Assembly (NCBI GenBank): GCA_003279055.1
Contig: QCBP01000010.1
Coordinates: 1 to 62,611, forward strand
Direction of reading: 5' to 3'
Length of the DNA: 62,611 bases
Source: Prochlorococcus sp. AG-347-I21
Lineage (GTDB): Bacteria; Cyanobacteriota; Cyanobacteriia; PCC-6307; Cyanobiaceae
Shown in pieces: positions 17,009 through 23,799 of this stretch. Position 1 is the first letter of the stretch, and every line of letters starts with the position of its first letter. The notes below the pieces were generated by a model. The model was not told the DNA's origin, did no database searches, and saw only the letters and a list, made by a program, of their open reading frames with translations. Position numbers and translations under genes: made by a program.

Positions 17009-17305
17009 ATGGAATTATCTACCACTTCACCTACTACAGTATTAGAACCAAAGAAAGCAAAACAAAAATATCCAGAAGCAAGAGTGATTGTTCTTGATGA
17101 TAATTTTAATACGTTTCAACATGTAGCAAACTCCCTTTTGGCAATAATTCCAGGAATGAGTGAAAAGAGATCATGGGATCTAGCCATTAAAGTAGATAAA
17201 TCAGGTTCGGCAGAAGTATGGAGAGGGAACCTAGAACAAGCAGAGCTATACCACGAACAATTGGTCAGTAAAGGTTTAACAATGGCTCCAATTGAAAAAA
17301 CATAA
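17009..17305 (+). CDS. clpS: ClpS-like Clp protease adaptor, island copy
   Basis: A 98-aa ClpS-fold protein. ClpS delivers N-degron substrates to ClpAP/ClpCP. The core RVIVLDDNFNTFQHVANSLL (residues about 25-44) keeps the substrate-pocket Asp pair and the Asn-Thr-Phe helix start; EQAELYHEQL and the C-terminal GLTMAPIE are typical of the cyanobacterial branch. The E. coli His66 position (VHYQG) is Asp here (VDKSG). About 70 of 89 aligned residues match the copy at 20,355. It is followed by a DUF1651-like gene. Confidence 0.87.
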   Translation: MELSTTSPTTVLEPKKAKQKYPEARVIVLDDNFNTFQHVANSLLAIIPGMSEKRSWDLAIKVDKSGSAEVWRGNLEQAELYHEQLVSKGLTMAPIEKT

Positions 17306-17319
17306 ACTTATTGAGAGTA

Positions 17320-17568
17320 ATGGAAGAATTTACTTTAATAAATAAGCAAAGAAATCGAATAAAAATATTTAAGCCATTTGAGGATATTAGTAAGCCATCA
17401 CCAACTATTAAAGCAATGGAAATTCAATACGCTTGCGTTTATAAAAGATCAAGTAAACCAGTTATTAAAGGTTCAAGAGTTGAATCTATTGAAGATGCAA
17501 GAAAGGAATATAAGCAGTTATTGGGTGAGGGTTGGAGGAAGACAAGTATATTTAATAGCTATTTTTAA
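17320..17568 (+). CDS. DUF1651-like protein, island copy
   Basis: An 82-aa protein with the picocyanobacterial DUF1651 outline: an N-terminal LINKQRNRIKIF strand pair, a middle variable loop, and a C-terminal DARKEYKQLLGEGWRKTSIF (A-R-x-x-[YW]-x-x-L-x-x-G-W-[RK] signature). ATG at 17,320 is chosen over TTG at 17,311. It follows clpS closely, as in the second copy at 20,654, so ClpS and DUF1651 form a repeated two-gene unit. Function unknown. Confidence 0.62.
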   Translation: MEEFTLINKQRNRIKIFKPFEDISKPSPTIKAMEIQYACVYKRSSKPVIKGSRVESIEDARKEYKQLLGEGWRKTSIFNSYF

Positions 17569-17732
17569 AAATATTTTAAATAAGACTTGTTTTATTCTTT
17601 AAAGCTGTTATCTTATTAAACAATAAAGATTTCAACTTCGAACACTTCATTCACGAATAGAGACCAGCCACGTGATTCGTAAGCGCTATTGAAATTTGAA
17701 GGCGGGTAAGCAAGTTAATTATTTCAAAACTC

Positions 17733-18395
17733 ATGGCACACTATTACCGTGGGAGTTGCTTATCTGAAAATAATAAAGATAAAGCAATATCTCAGACCCA
17801 TTACTACAAATTTAAAGTTAATTGGGTAAGAAGAGAGTGTTGGTTACACATTCTTTTTGAAAAAGGAGAATTACCAACTTTAACTCCTGATGATGGAATT
17901 AATATTCCTGAAGATTTTTCTTCTCCACCAAAACTTGAAAAGCATTACACGCGTAAATTCAATTCAGTTCATAAAAAATTAGTAAAAAATTGGTTTAAAG
18001 AAAGAAAATTTTCTAAATTTAAAAATAGCTTTTTTGCAAAATTGTCAATCGCATCTCATACAGGAAAAGTAAGTCTAATGGATAAATACTATGAAACGTT
18101 AAGCGATCCAACAAAAGCAACAGCTTATTTTTTGCTTGGATTAAAAGGACAAAAACTTAAAGAATTGACTGAAGATGAAAAGATTGAAATTCTTTTGCAT
18201 GATTCAACTTTTCTTTTTCAGATAGAGTATCAACCTGCCGAAAAGGTATCTGATTTAGGAAGTATATTAAAGATTTCTGAAGCCAAAAAGGAATTTAAAT
18301 TTATTTGTGAATTTGTTCCCACTAAGAAGTTTTTAGTTAAAAAAAGTACTGAGGGATCTGTTCCTAATGCGAAAATTGTAGTTAAAACGGTTTAA
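17733..18395 (+). CDS. Island protein of unknown function, first gene of a five-gene block
   Basis: A 220-aa basic, soluble protein. The N-terminal part has CWLHILFEKGELPTL-like mixed hydrophobic content, the middle is Lys-rich (VKNWFKERKFSKFKNSFF), and the last third appears beta-rich (FKFICEFVPTKKFLVK). No catalytic motif, P-loop or membrane helix is seen. It is five bases upstream of the next gene, and the block runs to 19,784 with overlaps. It is the largest island gene and no homologue comes to mind. Confidence 0.68.
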   Translation: MAHYYRGSCLSENNKDKAISQTHYYKFKVNWVRRECWLHILFEKGELPTLTPDDGINIPEDFSSPPKLEKHYTRKFNSVHKKLVKNWFKERKFSKFKNSFFAKLSIASHTGKVSLMDKYYETLSDPTKATAYFLLGLKGQKLKELTEDEKIEILLHDSTFLFQIEYQPAEKVSDLGSILKISEAKKEFKFICEFVPTKKFLVKKSTEGSVPNAKIVVKTV

Positions 18396-18400
18396 TAGAT

Positions 18401-18811
18401 ATGACAAATAATATATTGCCAGTCTTTGAGACTGTTGAGTTCCTTCGTGTTGTTCATTATGGCGAAGGTAAAAAAGGAAAATTTGCTGTCGCGATTGTAA
18501 AACGTGATCAAAATGAATACACGACTCTCTTTCCACAAGAGGATTTCCCATTTGAGAAACTTCAGTTAATTCAGGAAGGTCAGATTATAAAAGTTAAGCC
18601 TAGTCAAGGTGGGCTTAGGGCAAGACTAAAAGATCAAGACATTAAACTTATCGCTCAAAATACAGAAGACATTGCCATTGAGGTTTGTCATCTAAAGGAT
18701 AAAGTTGATGGCTTAGAAAATAGACAATCGGAAAGATTTGATCATCTGGAAAAAGTTGTTAATCAACTTAAAACGTTAATCGTTTGGTGGGATGAACATA
18801 AGGATGAATGA
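18401..18811 (+). CDS. Island protein, beta-rich domain plus coiled coil, unknown
   Basis: A 136-aa protein. Residues about 10-75 look like a small beta barrel (FLRVVHYGEGKKGKFAVAIVKR ... GQIIKVKPSQGGLRARL); residues about 90-130 form a coiled coil (VCHLKDKVDGLENRQSERFDHLEKVVNQLK). Such a layout suits an oligomeric nucleic-acid- or cofactor-binding protein, but this is inference. The 3' end overlaps the next gene. No family is recognised. Confidence 0.63.
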   Translation: MTNNILPVFETVEFLRVVHYGEGKKGKFAVAIVKRDQNEYTTLFPQEDFPFEKLQLIQEGQIIKVKPSQGGLRARLKDQDIKLIAQNTEDIAIEVCHLKDKVDGLENRQSERFDHLEKVVNQLKTLIVWWDEHKDE

Positions 18812-18995
18812 CGAAATCATTTTACTCATGCACCATCTTCTCGAGTATCACGATCTTTATGAAAATGACTATGAGTCATTTAGATCAAGATTTGATTTTG
18901 AGATCACATATTGGTATCACTTCCGAAAACTGAATCTAATGATTGATAAACAATTTGAGTCAATTAAACCTTTTACAAACAAAGACAATTACTAA
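18804..18995 (+). CDS. Small island protein, unknown
   Basis: A 63-aa aromatic- and His-rich acidic protein (LLMHHLLEYHDLYENDYESF, ITYWYHFRKL). The ATG at 18,804 gives an 8-base overlap with the preceding gene; an in-frame ATG at 18,792 is possible. The next ATG begins one base after its stop. The tight packing supports translation as part of the block. Confidence 0.52.
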   Translation: MNDEIILLMHHLLEYHDLYENDYESFRSRFDFEITYWYHFRKLNLMIDKQFESIKPFTNKDNY

Positions 18996-18996
18996 A

Positions 18997-19305
18997 ATGC
19001 AAAACTTACCAAGCAAAGAACGACCAAGTACAAAACTCCTAAGAGATTTGTATAAGAATAGAAAAAAGCTAATCGAAATTGAAAGTTCTAACGAACCTTA
19101 CGTTTCAAAAATAAGACCTTTACTTCAAAAGGATTATTGGCTTAGTCATGCTTTAATCAAATTTCTGAATTATGAATACGATTTAGGAATAAAGATTAAA
19201 AACAAAAAAACTGAAAATAAATCTGCAATTGAGAAACTCAAAGAAATGCAGTCTAAATTATCAGAAAATATCAATTGTGAAGAGGAGGAGAAGGATCTGT
19301 TTTGA
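18997..19305 (+). CDS. Small basic island protein, unknown
   Basis: A 102-aa protein. ATG at 18,997 is chosen because the frame upstream overlaps the previous gene. The N-terminus is Pro/Ser/Lys-rich (LPSKERPSTKLLRDLYKNRKK) and the C-terminus is helical and acidic (EKLKEMQSKLSENINCEEEEKDLF). Its stop overlaps the TTG of the next gene by four bases. Confidence 0.58.
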   Translation: MQNLPSKERPSTKLLRDLYKNRKKLIEIESSNEPYVSKIRPLLQKDYWLSHALIKFLNYEYDLGIKIKNKKTENKSAIEKLKEMQSKLSENINCEEEEKDLF

Positions 19306-19784
19306 AGAAATTTATTATTGCTTCATTACTATTCTTTGCACCTGTTACTTATTCAGCTTCCACACCTGATTCGGAAGAGTTAGGTAAAGCTATGAAACTC
19401 GACTGTCAGACTTTAGGTGCTGACAGTTGTACTTCCCGTTTTATTGCAGTTAGTGCTTGCACTTTTTCGTATGGCATAGCTAAAAGTGAAAAGACTGTCA
19501 AAGAAAGTATTGATATCGCTGATGATCTTTTTGTTCTTCTTATGAGAGGAAATGGATTAAATCCCAACTCTATGTTTGACGATCAAAATCTTATAAAAGA
19601 ATCAATCAGATCAGAAACAATCGAAAGAGTTGCTAAGTGCAAGGAATGGACAAAAGAAGCAATTCCCAAAATTGTTCTTGAAAAAACTGGCAAACCAGCA
19701 ACACCAGAATTTATTGAAGGTGCAACTAGGACATTTGGGTTTTGGTGGCTTGGAACTCTTGAACAGATTAAACGAGGAAGGTAA
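19302..19784 (+). CDS. Exported island protein, unknown, last gene of the block
   Basis: A 160-aa protein that begins at TTG inside the stop of the preceding gene (TTGA), with no nearby ATG. Residues 1-18 form a clear signal peptide (KKFIIASLLFFAPVTYSAS). The mature part has four Cys (DCQTLGADSC, SACTF, AKCKEW) that could form disulfides in the periplasm, and ends in a Trp-rich helix (GFWWLGTLEQIKRG). The overall look recalls small secreted helical proteins, but no family is recognised. Export from a coupled block of cytosolic proteins is unusual. Confidence 0.65.
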   Translation: MKKFIIASLLFFAPVTYSASTPDSEELGKAMKLDCQTLGADSCTSRFIAVSACTFSYGIAKSEKTVKESIDIADDLFVLLMRGNGLNPNSMFDDQNLIKESIRSETIERVAKCKEWTKEAIPKIVLEKTGKPATPEFIEGATRTFGFWWLGTLEQIKRGR

Positions 19785-19922
19785 TTACATCATCTCGTAG
19801 CTATCTAATTTAGTTTTTAGCTTTGCTGCTTTATGTATTAATCCAACTGCTTCTTTTCTTCCAGTAGCATTATTAGCTTGGAGTATAAGGTCAGCATATT
19901 TTTTTACAATTTTCTTTCTCAT
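19785..19922 (-). CDS. Small basic protein at the right end of the island
   Basis: A 45-aa frame (MRKKIVKKYADLILQANNATGRKEAVGLIHKAAKLKTKLDSYEMM, given here only by its ends MRKKIVKKY and KLKTKLDSYEMM) with one amphipathic helix pair. It starts at ATG 19,920-19,922 and its stop abuts the convergent exported-protein gene. Plausible small DNA-binding or structural protein; function unknown. Confidence 0.5.
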   Translation of the reverse strand: MRKKIVKKYADLILQANNATGRKEAVGLIHKAAKLKTKLDSYEMM

Positions 19923-20242
19923 AGTTTAGATTAAATGAAGACCGTTTTTAAATCTGCCAGGAGTAGGAGATCTACTGCTTGAGATAAGGAATCAACGGTA
20001 AAACCTCAGAGTAAACAAATTGGAACGGGTTCACTCGTAGGAGTTATTTATAAACGATCAATTAGATATTTGTAGGTATTTATTACTACATTGTTTTTAA
20101 ATACAGACAATTTTTTTTTCTTCCCAAAATATATTATGATCAGTGGGAAATAGTGTGCAATTTAAATTATTAATAGGTAAACTACGGGTACACAACATGA
20201 AATAAGTGCTGGTATCACTATACTCTCAAGATTGAAGCTGGT
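19923..20242. other. Non-coding right end of island
   Basis: About 320 bases with no frame longer than 15 codons that begins with a good start. The final bases before the right repeat read GAAGCTGGT and then ATTCATAG, which looks like the tRNA D-arm (CAGCTGGT) joined to the anticodon loop with 11 bases missing. The right tRNA remnant may therefore be longer than 45 bases but degenerate. Confidence 0.5.
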
Positions 20243-20287
20243 ATTCATAGCCCGCAGGTCGCGTGTTCAAGTCACGCTCGAGACATT
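20243..20287 (+). repeat. Right attachment repeat (duplicate tRNA 3' end)
   Basis: Identical over 45 bases to 14,092-14,136: half of the anticodon arm, the variable loop, T-arm, acceptor strand and two flanking bases. The 5' half of the tRNA is missing, so this copy cannot make a tRNA. Confidence 0.93.
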
Positions 20288-20354
20288 TTCAAAACTATTT
20301 TTCAATTAAGAACTTAGGTTTAATTTTAATTGACTTAAACTCTTACAGACAATA

Positions 20355-20642
20355 ATGTTTAATTCACTCGTTACAGTCCTAGATGCACAGAAATCAAAAG
20401 CAAAATATCCAGAAGCAAGGGTAATAGTGCTGGATGATAGTTTTAATACTTTTCAACATGTGGCAAATTGTCTTCAAAAAATAATCCCAAGCATGAATGA
20501 AAAAAGGGCATGGGATCTAACCATCAAAGTTGACAAAACAGGATCGGCGGTGGTTTGGAAAGGTAATCTTGAACAGGCAGAGCTATATCATGAGCAACTC
20601 TTCAGAAAAGGATTAACAATGGCTCCGATTGAGATAACATAA
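20355..20642 (+). CDS. clpS: ClpS-like Clp protease adaptor, copy outside the island
   Basis: A 95-aa ClpS-fold protein closely related to the 17,009 copy. It has the same RVIVLDDSFNTFQHVANCL core, IKVDKTGSA (Asp at the His66 position) and LEQAELYHEQL...GLTMAPIE end. It starts 67 bases after the right attachment repeat, so in a strain without the island it would lie directly downstream of the tRNA. The gene is probably the resident copy, which is inference. A DUF1651 gene follows after 11 bases. Confidence 0.87.
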   Translation: MFNSLVTVLDAQKSKAKYPEARVIVLDDSFNTFQHVANCLQKIIPSMNEKRAWDLTIKVDKTGSAVVWKGNLEQAELYHEQLFRKGLTMAPIEIT

Positions 20643-20653
20643 AATAAGTAAGA

Positions 20654-20905
20654 TTGACACAAGATTTTTGGCTTATAAATTCGAATCATTCAGGTGTTAA
20701 AAGGTTTTCAAAGAATAATCAAAATAAAGATAAATTTTTTGAATATATGTTTATTGACTCTGGAAGAATTCTTGGTGTTTTAGGAAAAGAATCACCTCTT
20801 ATGACAACTAGAGAAGAACTTAAAGTTGATAAAGCTAGAGATGAATGGAAAAAGTTAGTCGCACAAGGTTGGAAGAGAATCAAACCAGTTTGGGAAAACT
20901 CTTAG
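20654..20905 (+). CDS. DUF1651 protein, copy outside the island
   Basis: An 83-aa protein with a clear DUF1651 pattern: N-terminal DFWLINSNHSGVKRF, then a loop, a Glu/Thr-rich stretch, and the C-terminal KARDEWKKLVAQGWKRIKPVW. The start is TTG, 11 bases after clpS. This pair mirrors the island pair at 17,009-17,568 but the DUF1651 members are far more diverged than the ClpS members. Function unknown. Confidence 0.76.
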   Translation: MTQDFWLINSNHSGVKRFSKNNQNKDKFFEYMFIDSGRILGVLGKESPLMTTREELKVDKARDEWKKLVAQGWKRIKPVWENS

Positions 20906-21250
20906 TAACCAATATTGTTGCTAGGGTTAGTTATATAAATTATGAGATTAAGGACGTAGTTAGCGGGTAAATTTAATGGCTTCAAAAGTAACAAAGCCAT
21001 ACCTTGAGTCACATTAAATTCTTTATCTTTCATAAAAAAATAGTCTCATTACAATTATAAAAAGACTGTCAAATACAAAATCAAAAATACTAAAAAAAGG
21101 ATATATTAAGAATTTAGTGGTTAAAGGTTATCAGGGTATTTTATATTTAAAAATTATAGAATTAGAGTTCCTTTTTGTTTTTCTCTTAAAAACAATAAAA
21201 TTCACATAATAATCTCATAATCCCTACTATTTAATAAATATAAATACTCA
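20906..21250. other. 345-bp intergenic region, mostly A+T
   Basis: No good reading frame is present. A hairpin-capable stretch (ATGGCTT ... AAAGCCAT, near 20,978-21,002) follows the DUF1651 gene, but no T-run follows directly. Otherwise nothing is seen. Confidence 0.4.
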
Positions 21251-21400
21251 ATGAAATATCTTATCTCAAGCAAAAGATCCAGAGCTTTAGTTGGTATTGG
21301 AATAGTTGCTATCAGTATTGGGATAATCTCAAAAAAAGTAATTAATTATCCAGCTGGAGGATGTGCAAAAGGGACTCAGGAACTAACCTCTAATACCTAA
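21251..21400 (+). CDS. Single-pass small membrane protein, unknown
   Basis: A 49-aa frame with ATG and TAA. A basic N-terminus (KYLISSKRSRA) precedes a membrane helix (LVGIGIVAISIGIIS), and the tail contains one Cys (PAGGCAKGT). It is typical of tiny membrane proteins in Prochlorococcus variable regions. No family is recognised. Confidence 0.48.
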   Translation: MKYLISSKRSRALVGIGIVAISIGIISKKVINYPAGGCAKGTQELTSNT

Positions 21401-21422
21401 GCATTAATTTTCTACTTGTTCC

Positions 21423-21812
21423 TTAATTCTTAAATCCAGTCAACTTTGATAACTCTTTTAGTGAAAGTACACCTAAAATTAGTTTCCCATTAATCTCCCA
21501 TGTCGGAAAGCCTTTGATTTTTTTATCAATGCATAATTTAGTTTGACTATTTATTCCATCTCTTGCACATTCAACTACATTAAGTTCCCTATAAGCTTGC
21601 TTACCAAATAGTTCACTTTGATTAAGGCAATTGGGGCACCAATATGCTGAATATTTAACTACACCATTCTCATTAAGGTATTTTGCTAACTCGATAGATT
21701 CATTAGTGCTTTCTGAGGTGACTATAAACTCTTTCTGATTATACAAATGGGAGCTATGAACAATATTTGGTAAAGCAAGAAAAGATAATAGTGAGATTAA
21801 TAAGCGTTTCAT
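21423..21812 (-). CDS. Exported thioredoxin-fold protein
   Basis: A 129-aa protein with a signal peptide (about residues 3-20) and a thioredoxin-like domain carrying the CPNC motif in KYSAYWCPNCLNQSELFG. The region VVECARDGINSQTKLCIDKKIKGFPTWEINGK has extra cysteines plus the cis-Pro loop (GFPTW), and the C-terminal LGVLSLKELSKLTGF closes the fold. It resembles the C-terminal thioredoxin domain that is fused to vitamin K epoxide reductase in cyanobacteria, but here it stands alone with its own signal. It probably makes or reduces disulfides in the periplasm or lumen. It overlaps the upstream small gene by ATGA. Confidence 0.82.
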   Translation of the reverse strand: MKRLLISLLSFLALPNIVHSSHLYNQKEFIVTSESTNESIELAKYLNENGVVKYSAYWCPNCLNQSELFGKQAYRELNVVECARDGINSQTKLCIDKKIKGFPTWEINGKLILGVLSLKELSKLTGFKN

Positions 21813-21961
21813 TTATTTACTACTTTTCCTCCATATTTTCTAACTATCTTATCAAGCAAAATTCGTATATCTTTATTTTTAAGTTTCTCTATTTGCTGAA
21901 GAGTTTCGAGAAGATCACATATTTGATTCTGTGTATCTTCATTTAATTCACTTACTGACAT
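21809..21961 (-). CDS. Small helical protein coupled to the thioredoxin-fold gene
   Basis: A 50-aa frame starting at ATG 21,959-21,961. Its TGA overlaps the ATG of the exported thioredoxin-fold gene, so translation is probably coupled. The N-terminal half is acidic (SVSELNEDTQNQICDLLETLQQ) and the rest is basic (KLKNKDIRILLDKIVRKYGGK), with a regular helix pattern. Function unknown. Confidence 0.52.
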   Translation of the reverse strand: MSVSELNEDTQNQICDLLETLQQIEKLKNKDIRILLDKIVRKYGGKVVNK

Positions 21962-22051
21962 TTATATTTAGTTTTTTATATTCCAATTTTAAATCAAAAG
22001 TAAATTTAAATACTTATTGTATTTAAATTTTTTTATTGCTATTTTTTTAAA

Positions 22052-22099
22052 GCGGGCTAAGGTTCAAATCTCCACGAGGATTTAGTCCGCCGAATTTTT
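22052..22099 (+). terminator. Stable hairpin followed by T-run
   Basis: GCGGGCTAA at 22,052-22,060 pairs with TTAGTCCGC at 22,082-22,090 (nine pairs with one G-U). The loop contains a smaller CC-ACGA-GG stem, and five T follow at 22,095-22,099. This fits an intrinsic terminator on the plus strand or the 3' end of a small RNA. No plus-strand gene lies directly upstream (the nearest ends at 21,400), which favours a small RNA. Confidence 0.5.
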
Positions 22100-22215
22100 A
22101 ATGATTCAATTTATTTTGGATCCCTCTTTAAAAAGTTGATTAGAAATAGTCAAGAATATTTAGTATTGTTTAATTTCTAAGTCCCATTGAAAAGCAATCT
22201 CATAAAATTTGAGGA

Positions 22216-22224
22216 GTGTGACAC
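22216..22224. promoter_or_regulatory. Additional GTGTGACAC half-site
   Basis: GTGTGACACTAT lies just beyond the stop of the RHH gene and matches an arm of the operator candidate (GTGTTGCACTAT). It may be a second binding site that closes a loop across the gene; a single 9-mer can also occur by chance. Confidence 0.35.
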
Positions 22225-22227
22225 TAT

Positions 22228-22578
22228 TTATTCAAAAATATTATTATGCTTCATAACTTTCTTGAAATACTTAAACTCAATAAATTCACGCATCAATTTG
22301 ATATCATCAGATAATACTTTTTTATTAACTACATAGTCATCCACATTAATTGGGGAATTATTATTTTCTGGGATTGTATCTTGATCAAAAGAAAAATTGA
22401 TCAAATCCCCTTTACCAGATATGTTTTCATTCAATACTTTTCGAGACCTCAACGCTTCTTCGACCAATAAACCTGTGACTTTTGATTGACTAAAATTATT
22501 AGCTGTGCACAATTTTTCAATAATTTCATGAACTTCTTCACTTGGCAAAAAACCAATCCTTTTCCTCGGAGAGGGCAT
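22228..22578 (-). CDS. Ribbon-helix-helix transcription regulator
   Basis: A 116-aa protein whose first 50 residues are RHH-like: a basic strand (PRKRIGFLPSEEVHEII) followed by two helices (EKLCTANNFSQSKVTGLLVEEAL). The rest is acidic and helical (KVLSDDIKLMREFIEFKYFKKVM) and may mediate partner binding, as in antitoxins. No toxin gene is adjacent. A 12-bp inverted repeat, 16 bases upstream of the ATG, is a good operator candidate and suggests self-repression. Confidence 0.72.
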   Translation of the reverse strand: MPSPRKRIGFLPSEEVHEIIEKLCTANNFSQSKVTGLLVEEALRSRKVLNENISGKGDLINFSFDQDTIPENNNSPINVDDYVVNKKVLSDDIKLMREFIEFKYFKKVMKHNNIFE

Positions 22579-22593
22579 AATTAAAAAAAATTA

Positions 22594-22624
22594 GTGTAAC
22601 ACTTGCACATTACAAGTGTTGCAC
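22594..22624. promoter_or_regulatory. Inverted-repeat operator candidate of the RHH regulator
   Basis: GTGTAACACTTG and CAAGTGTTGCAC, separated by seven bases, are inverted with a single mismatch. Each arm begins with the near-palindrome GTGTNRCAC. It lies in the promoter of the RHH gene (start at 22,578) and could also serve the divergent small gene at 22,655. RHH dimers bind exactly this kind of paired short site. Confidence 0.68.
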
Positions 22625-22654
22625 TATATTTGATTCAAGTCAACTAATTTTGCT

Positions 22655-22807
22655 ATGCATATTTTAATATTTCCTGCCGGATTTATTCTTTGGTATCTGG
22701 CTTATGAAGCGAAACCTATCATTAATGATGAAGTAACACTTCATTGGGAAGAGAAAAATACAAATAAAAGAAATAAACTTTTAAATATAATCAACGAACG
22801 CTTTTAA
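22655..22807 (+). CDS. Small membrane-associated protein, unknown
   Basis: A 50-aa frame with a hydrophobic N-terminus (MHILIFPAGFILWYLAYEAK) and a polar basic tail. It diverges from the RHH gene and shares its operator region. The last codons overlap the stop of the convergent small gene. No family is recognised. Confidence 0.5.
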   Translation: MHILIFPAGFILWYLAYEAKPIINDEVTLHWEEKNTNKRNKLLNIINERF

Positions 22808-22983
22808 AATTTACTGTCAATCGATTTTGACCATTCCTTATGTTTACAATCTAGATCTGAAATCATCTGTTTTTGATAGGTAAATTTGAGTTGATTTTCG
22901 TTAAGTGATCTTTTTGTAATAATCATCTCTTTTGAGAAAAAAACAGGAGTGTTAGAAGCACTAAATTTTTTTTTCACTTCCAT
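22804..22983 (-). CDS. Small basic protein, unknown
   Basis: A 59-aa frame starting MEVKKKFSASNTPVFFSKEM and ending SKSIDSKF. It is soluble and basic, with one Cys. It overlaps the convergent gene at 22,655 by four bases. Its only support is an intact frame with ATG and typical composition for the region. Confidence 0.45.
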   Translation of the reverse strand: MEVKKKFSASNTPVFFSKEMIITKRSLNENQLKFTYQKQMISDLDCKHKEWSKSIDSKF

Positions 22984-23146
22984 ATCATTAATTCATCTAT
23001 TTTTTTTATATGACTTAAAAGGTTATAGTCTTAATATTTTTATATTTTTTTTATATTTTATTAATGTGTGTTTTTAGCGCGTTTGTAAAAAACATTCATT
23101 TATCAAATAAAAAAAGGCTATATTTAAATAATATATATGTTTTATT

Positions 23147-23320
23147 ATGAATCTTAAAGAGAGAGGGATTACTGTTGGAGATTTACTAATCATAGTAATA
23201 ATAATAATCACTTCTACAATATTAATTAAAGCAATTAACAAGGATAAGAAAACAACATATAATTATAGTAATCAAGAGCAAGTTACATATAAGAAAAATT
23301 ATTATCAAAAATTAATTTGA
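23147..23320 (+). CDS. Tiny pilin-like (class III signal) membrane protein
   Basis: A 57-aa protein: KERG, then ITVGDLLIIVIIIITSTILI, then a polar tail rich in Tyr, Asn and Lys. The N-terminus resembles a type IV prepilin: a charged leader ending in Gly, Thr at mature position 2, an acidic residue at position 5 (Asp instead of Glu), and a hydrophobic helix. It lacks a globular pilin domain, so it may be a minimal pseudopilin or simply a small membrane protein. Confidence 0.5.
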   Translation: MNLKERGITVGDLLIIVIIIITSTILIKAINKDKKTTYNYSNQEQVTYKKNYYQKLI

Positions 23321-23428
23321 ATAGCTTATTGATTATTTATAAAACTCTTAATTAATTCACTTAAATATTATTTATCTCTTGTATAAATTTTAAGAATTCA
23401 TAATTATCAAACAAAGAGTTTATTTATT

Positions 23429-23605
23429 TCAAATATTTTGATGAAATGATTTAGTACCTTCCCATTTCAAATTATCCTTTAAATCATTGAAATCATTTGA
23501 TATTGAAACTAAATTCACCATTTGAAGAATTTGAGTTTTATTTAGCCTATTAATAGCGATAAGTTTATTAAGCATTTCTAAAACAGATTTATCATTAATA
23601 TTCAT
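23429..23605 (-). CDS. Small helical protein, unknown
   Basis: A 58-aa frame (start MNINDKSVLEMLNKL, end KSFHQNI) with regular leucine spacing that suggests two helices. It begins at ATG 23,603-23,605 and is the only frame in this gap. Similar short helical proteins are common in Prochlorococcus. Function unknown. Confidence 0.47.
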   Translation of the reverse strand: MNINDKSVLEMLNKLIAINRLNKTQILQMVNLVSISNDFNDLKDNLKWEGTKSFHQNI

Positions 23606-23799
23606 TTTTCTATAAAAAAACTATACTTCTTCAATTCTTATACCTTACCTTATAATTTTAAAATTTACTTTTAAAATTTCATAATATATTTATAGACGAA
23701 AATAATAAATATCTAAAAAATCATCAAAAATAAAATCTTACTGATAAGTAAAATCATTAGCTCACTTTCTTATAAATTCGTTTATTGTAAAAGAAAAAA

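Noticed and set aside
20981-21022. Short ATG frame of 13 codons downstream of the second DUF1651 gene.
   Set aside because: Too short, no ribosome-binding signal and no conservation argument.
22052-22099. Possible third tRNA 3' remnant because of GGTTCAAATCT.
   Set aside because: The bases around it do not form a T-stem or acceptor strand and do not match the island's tRNA; the self-complementarity is that of a hairpin.
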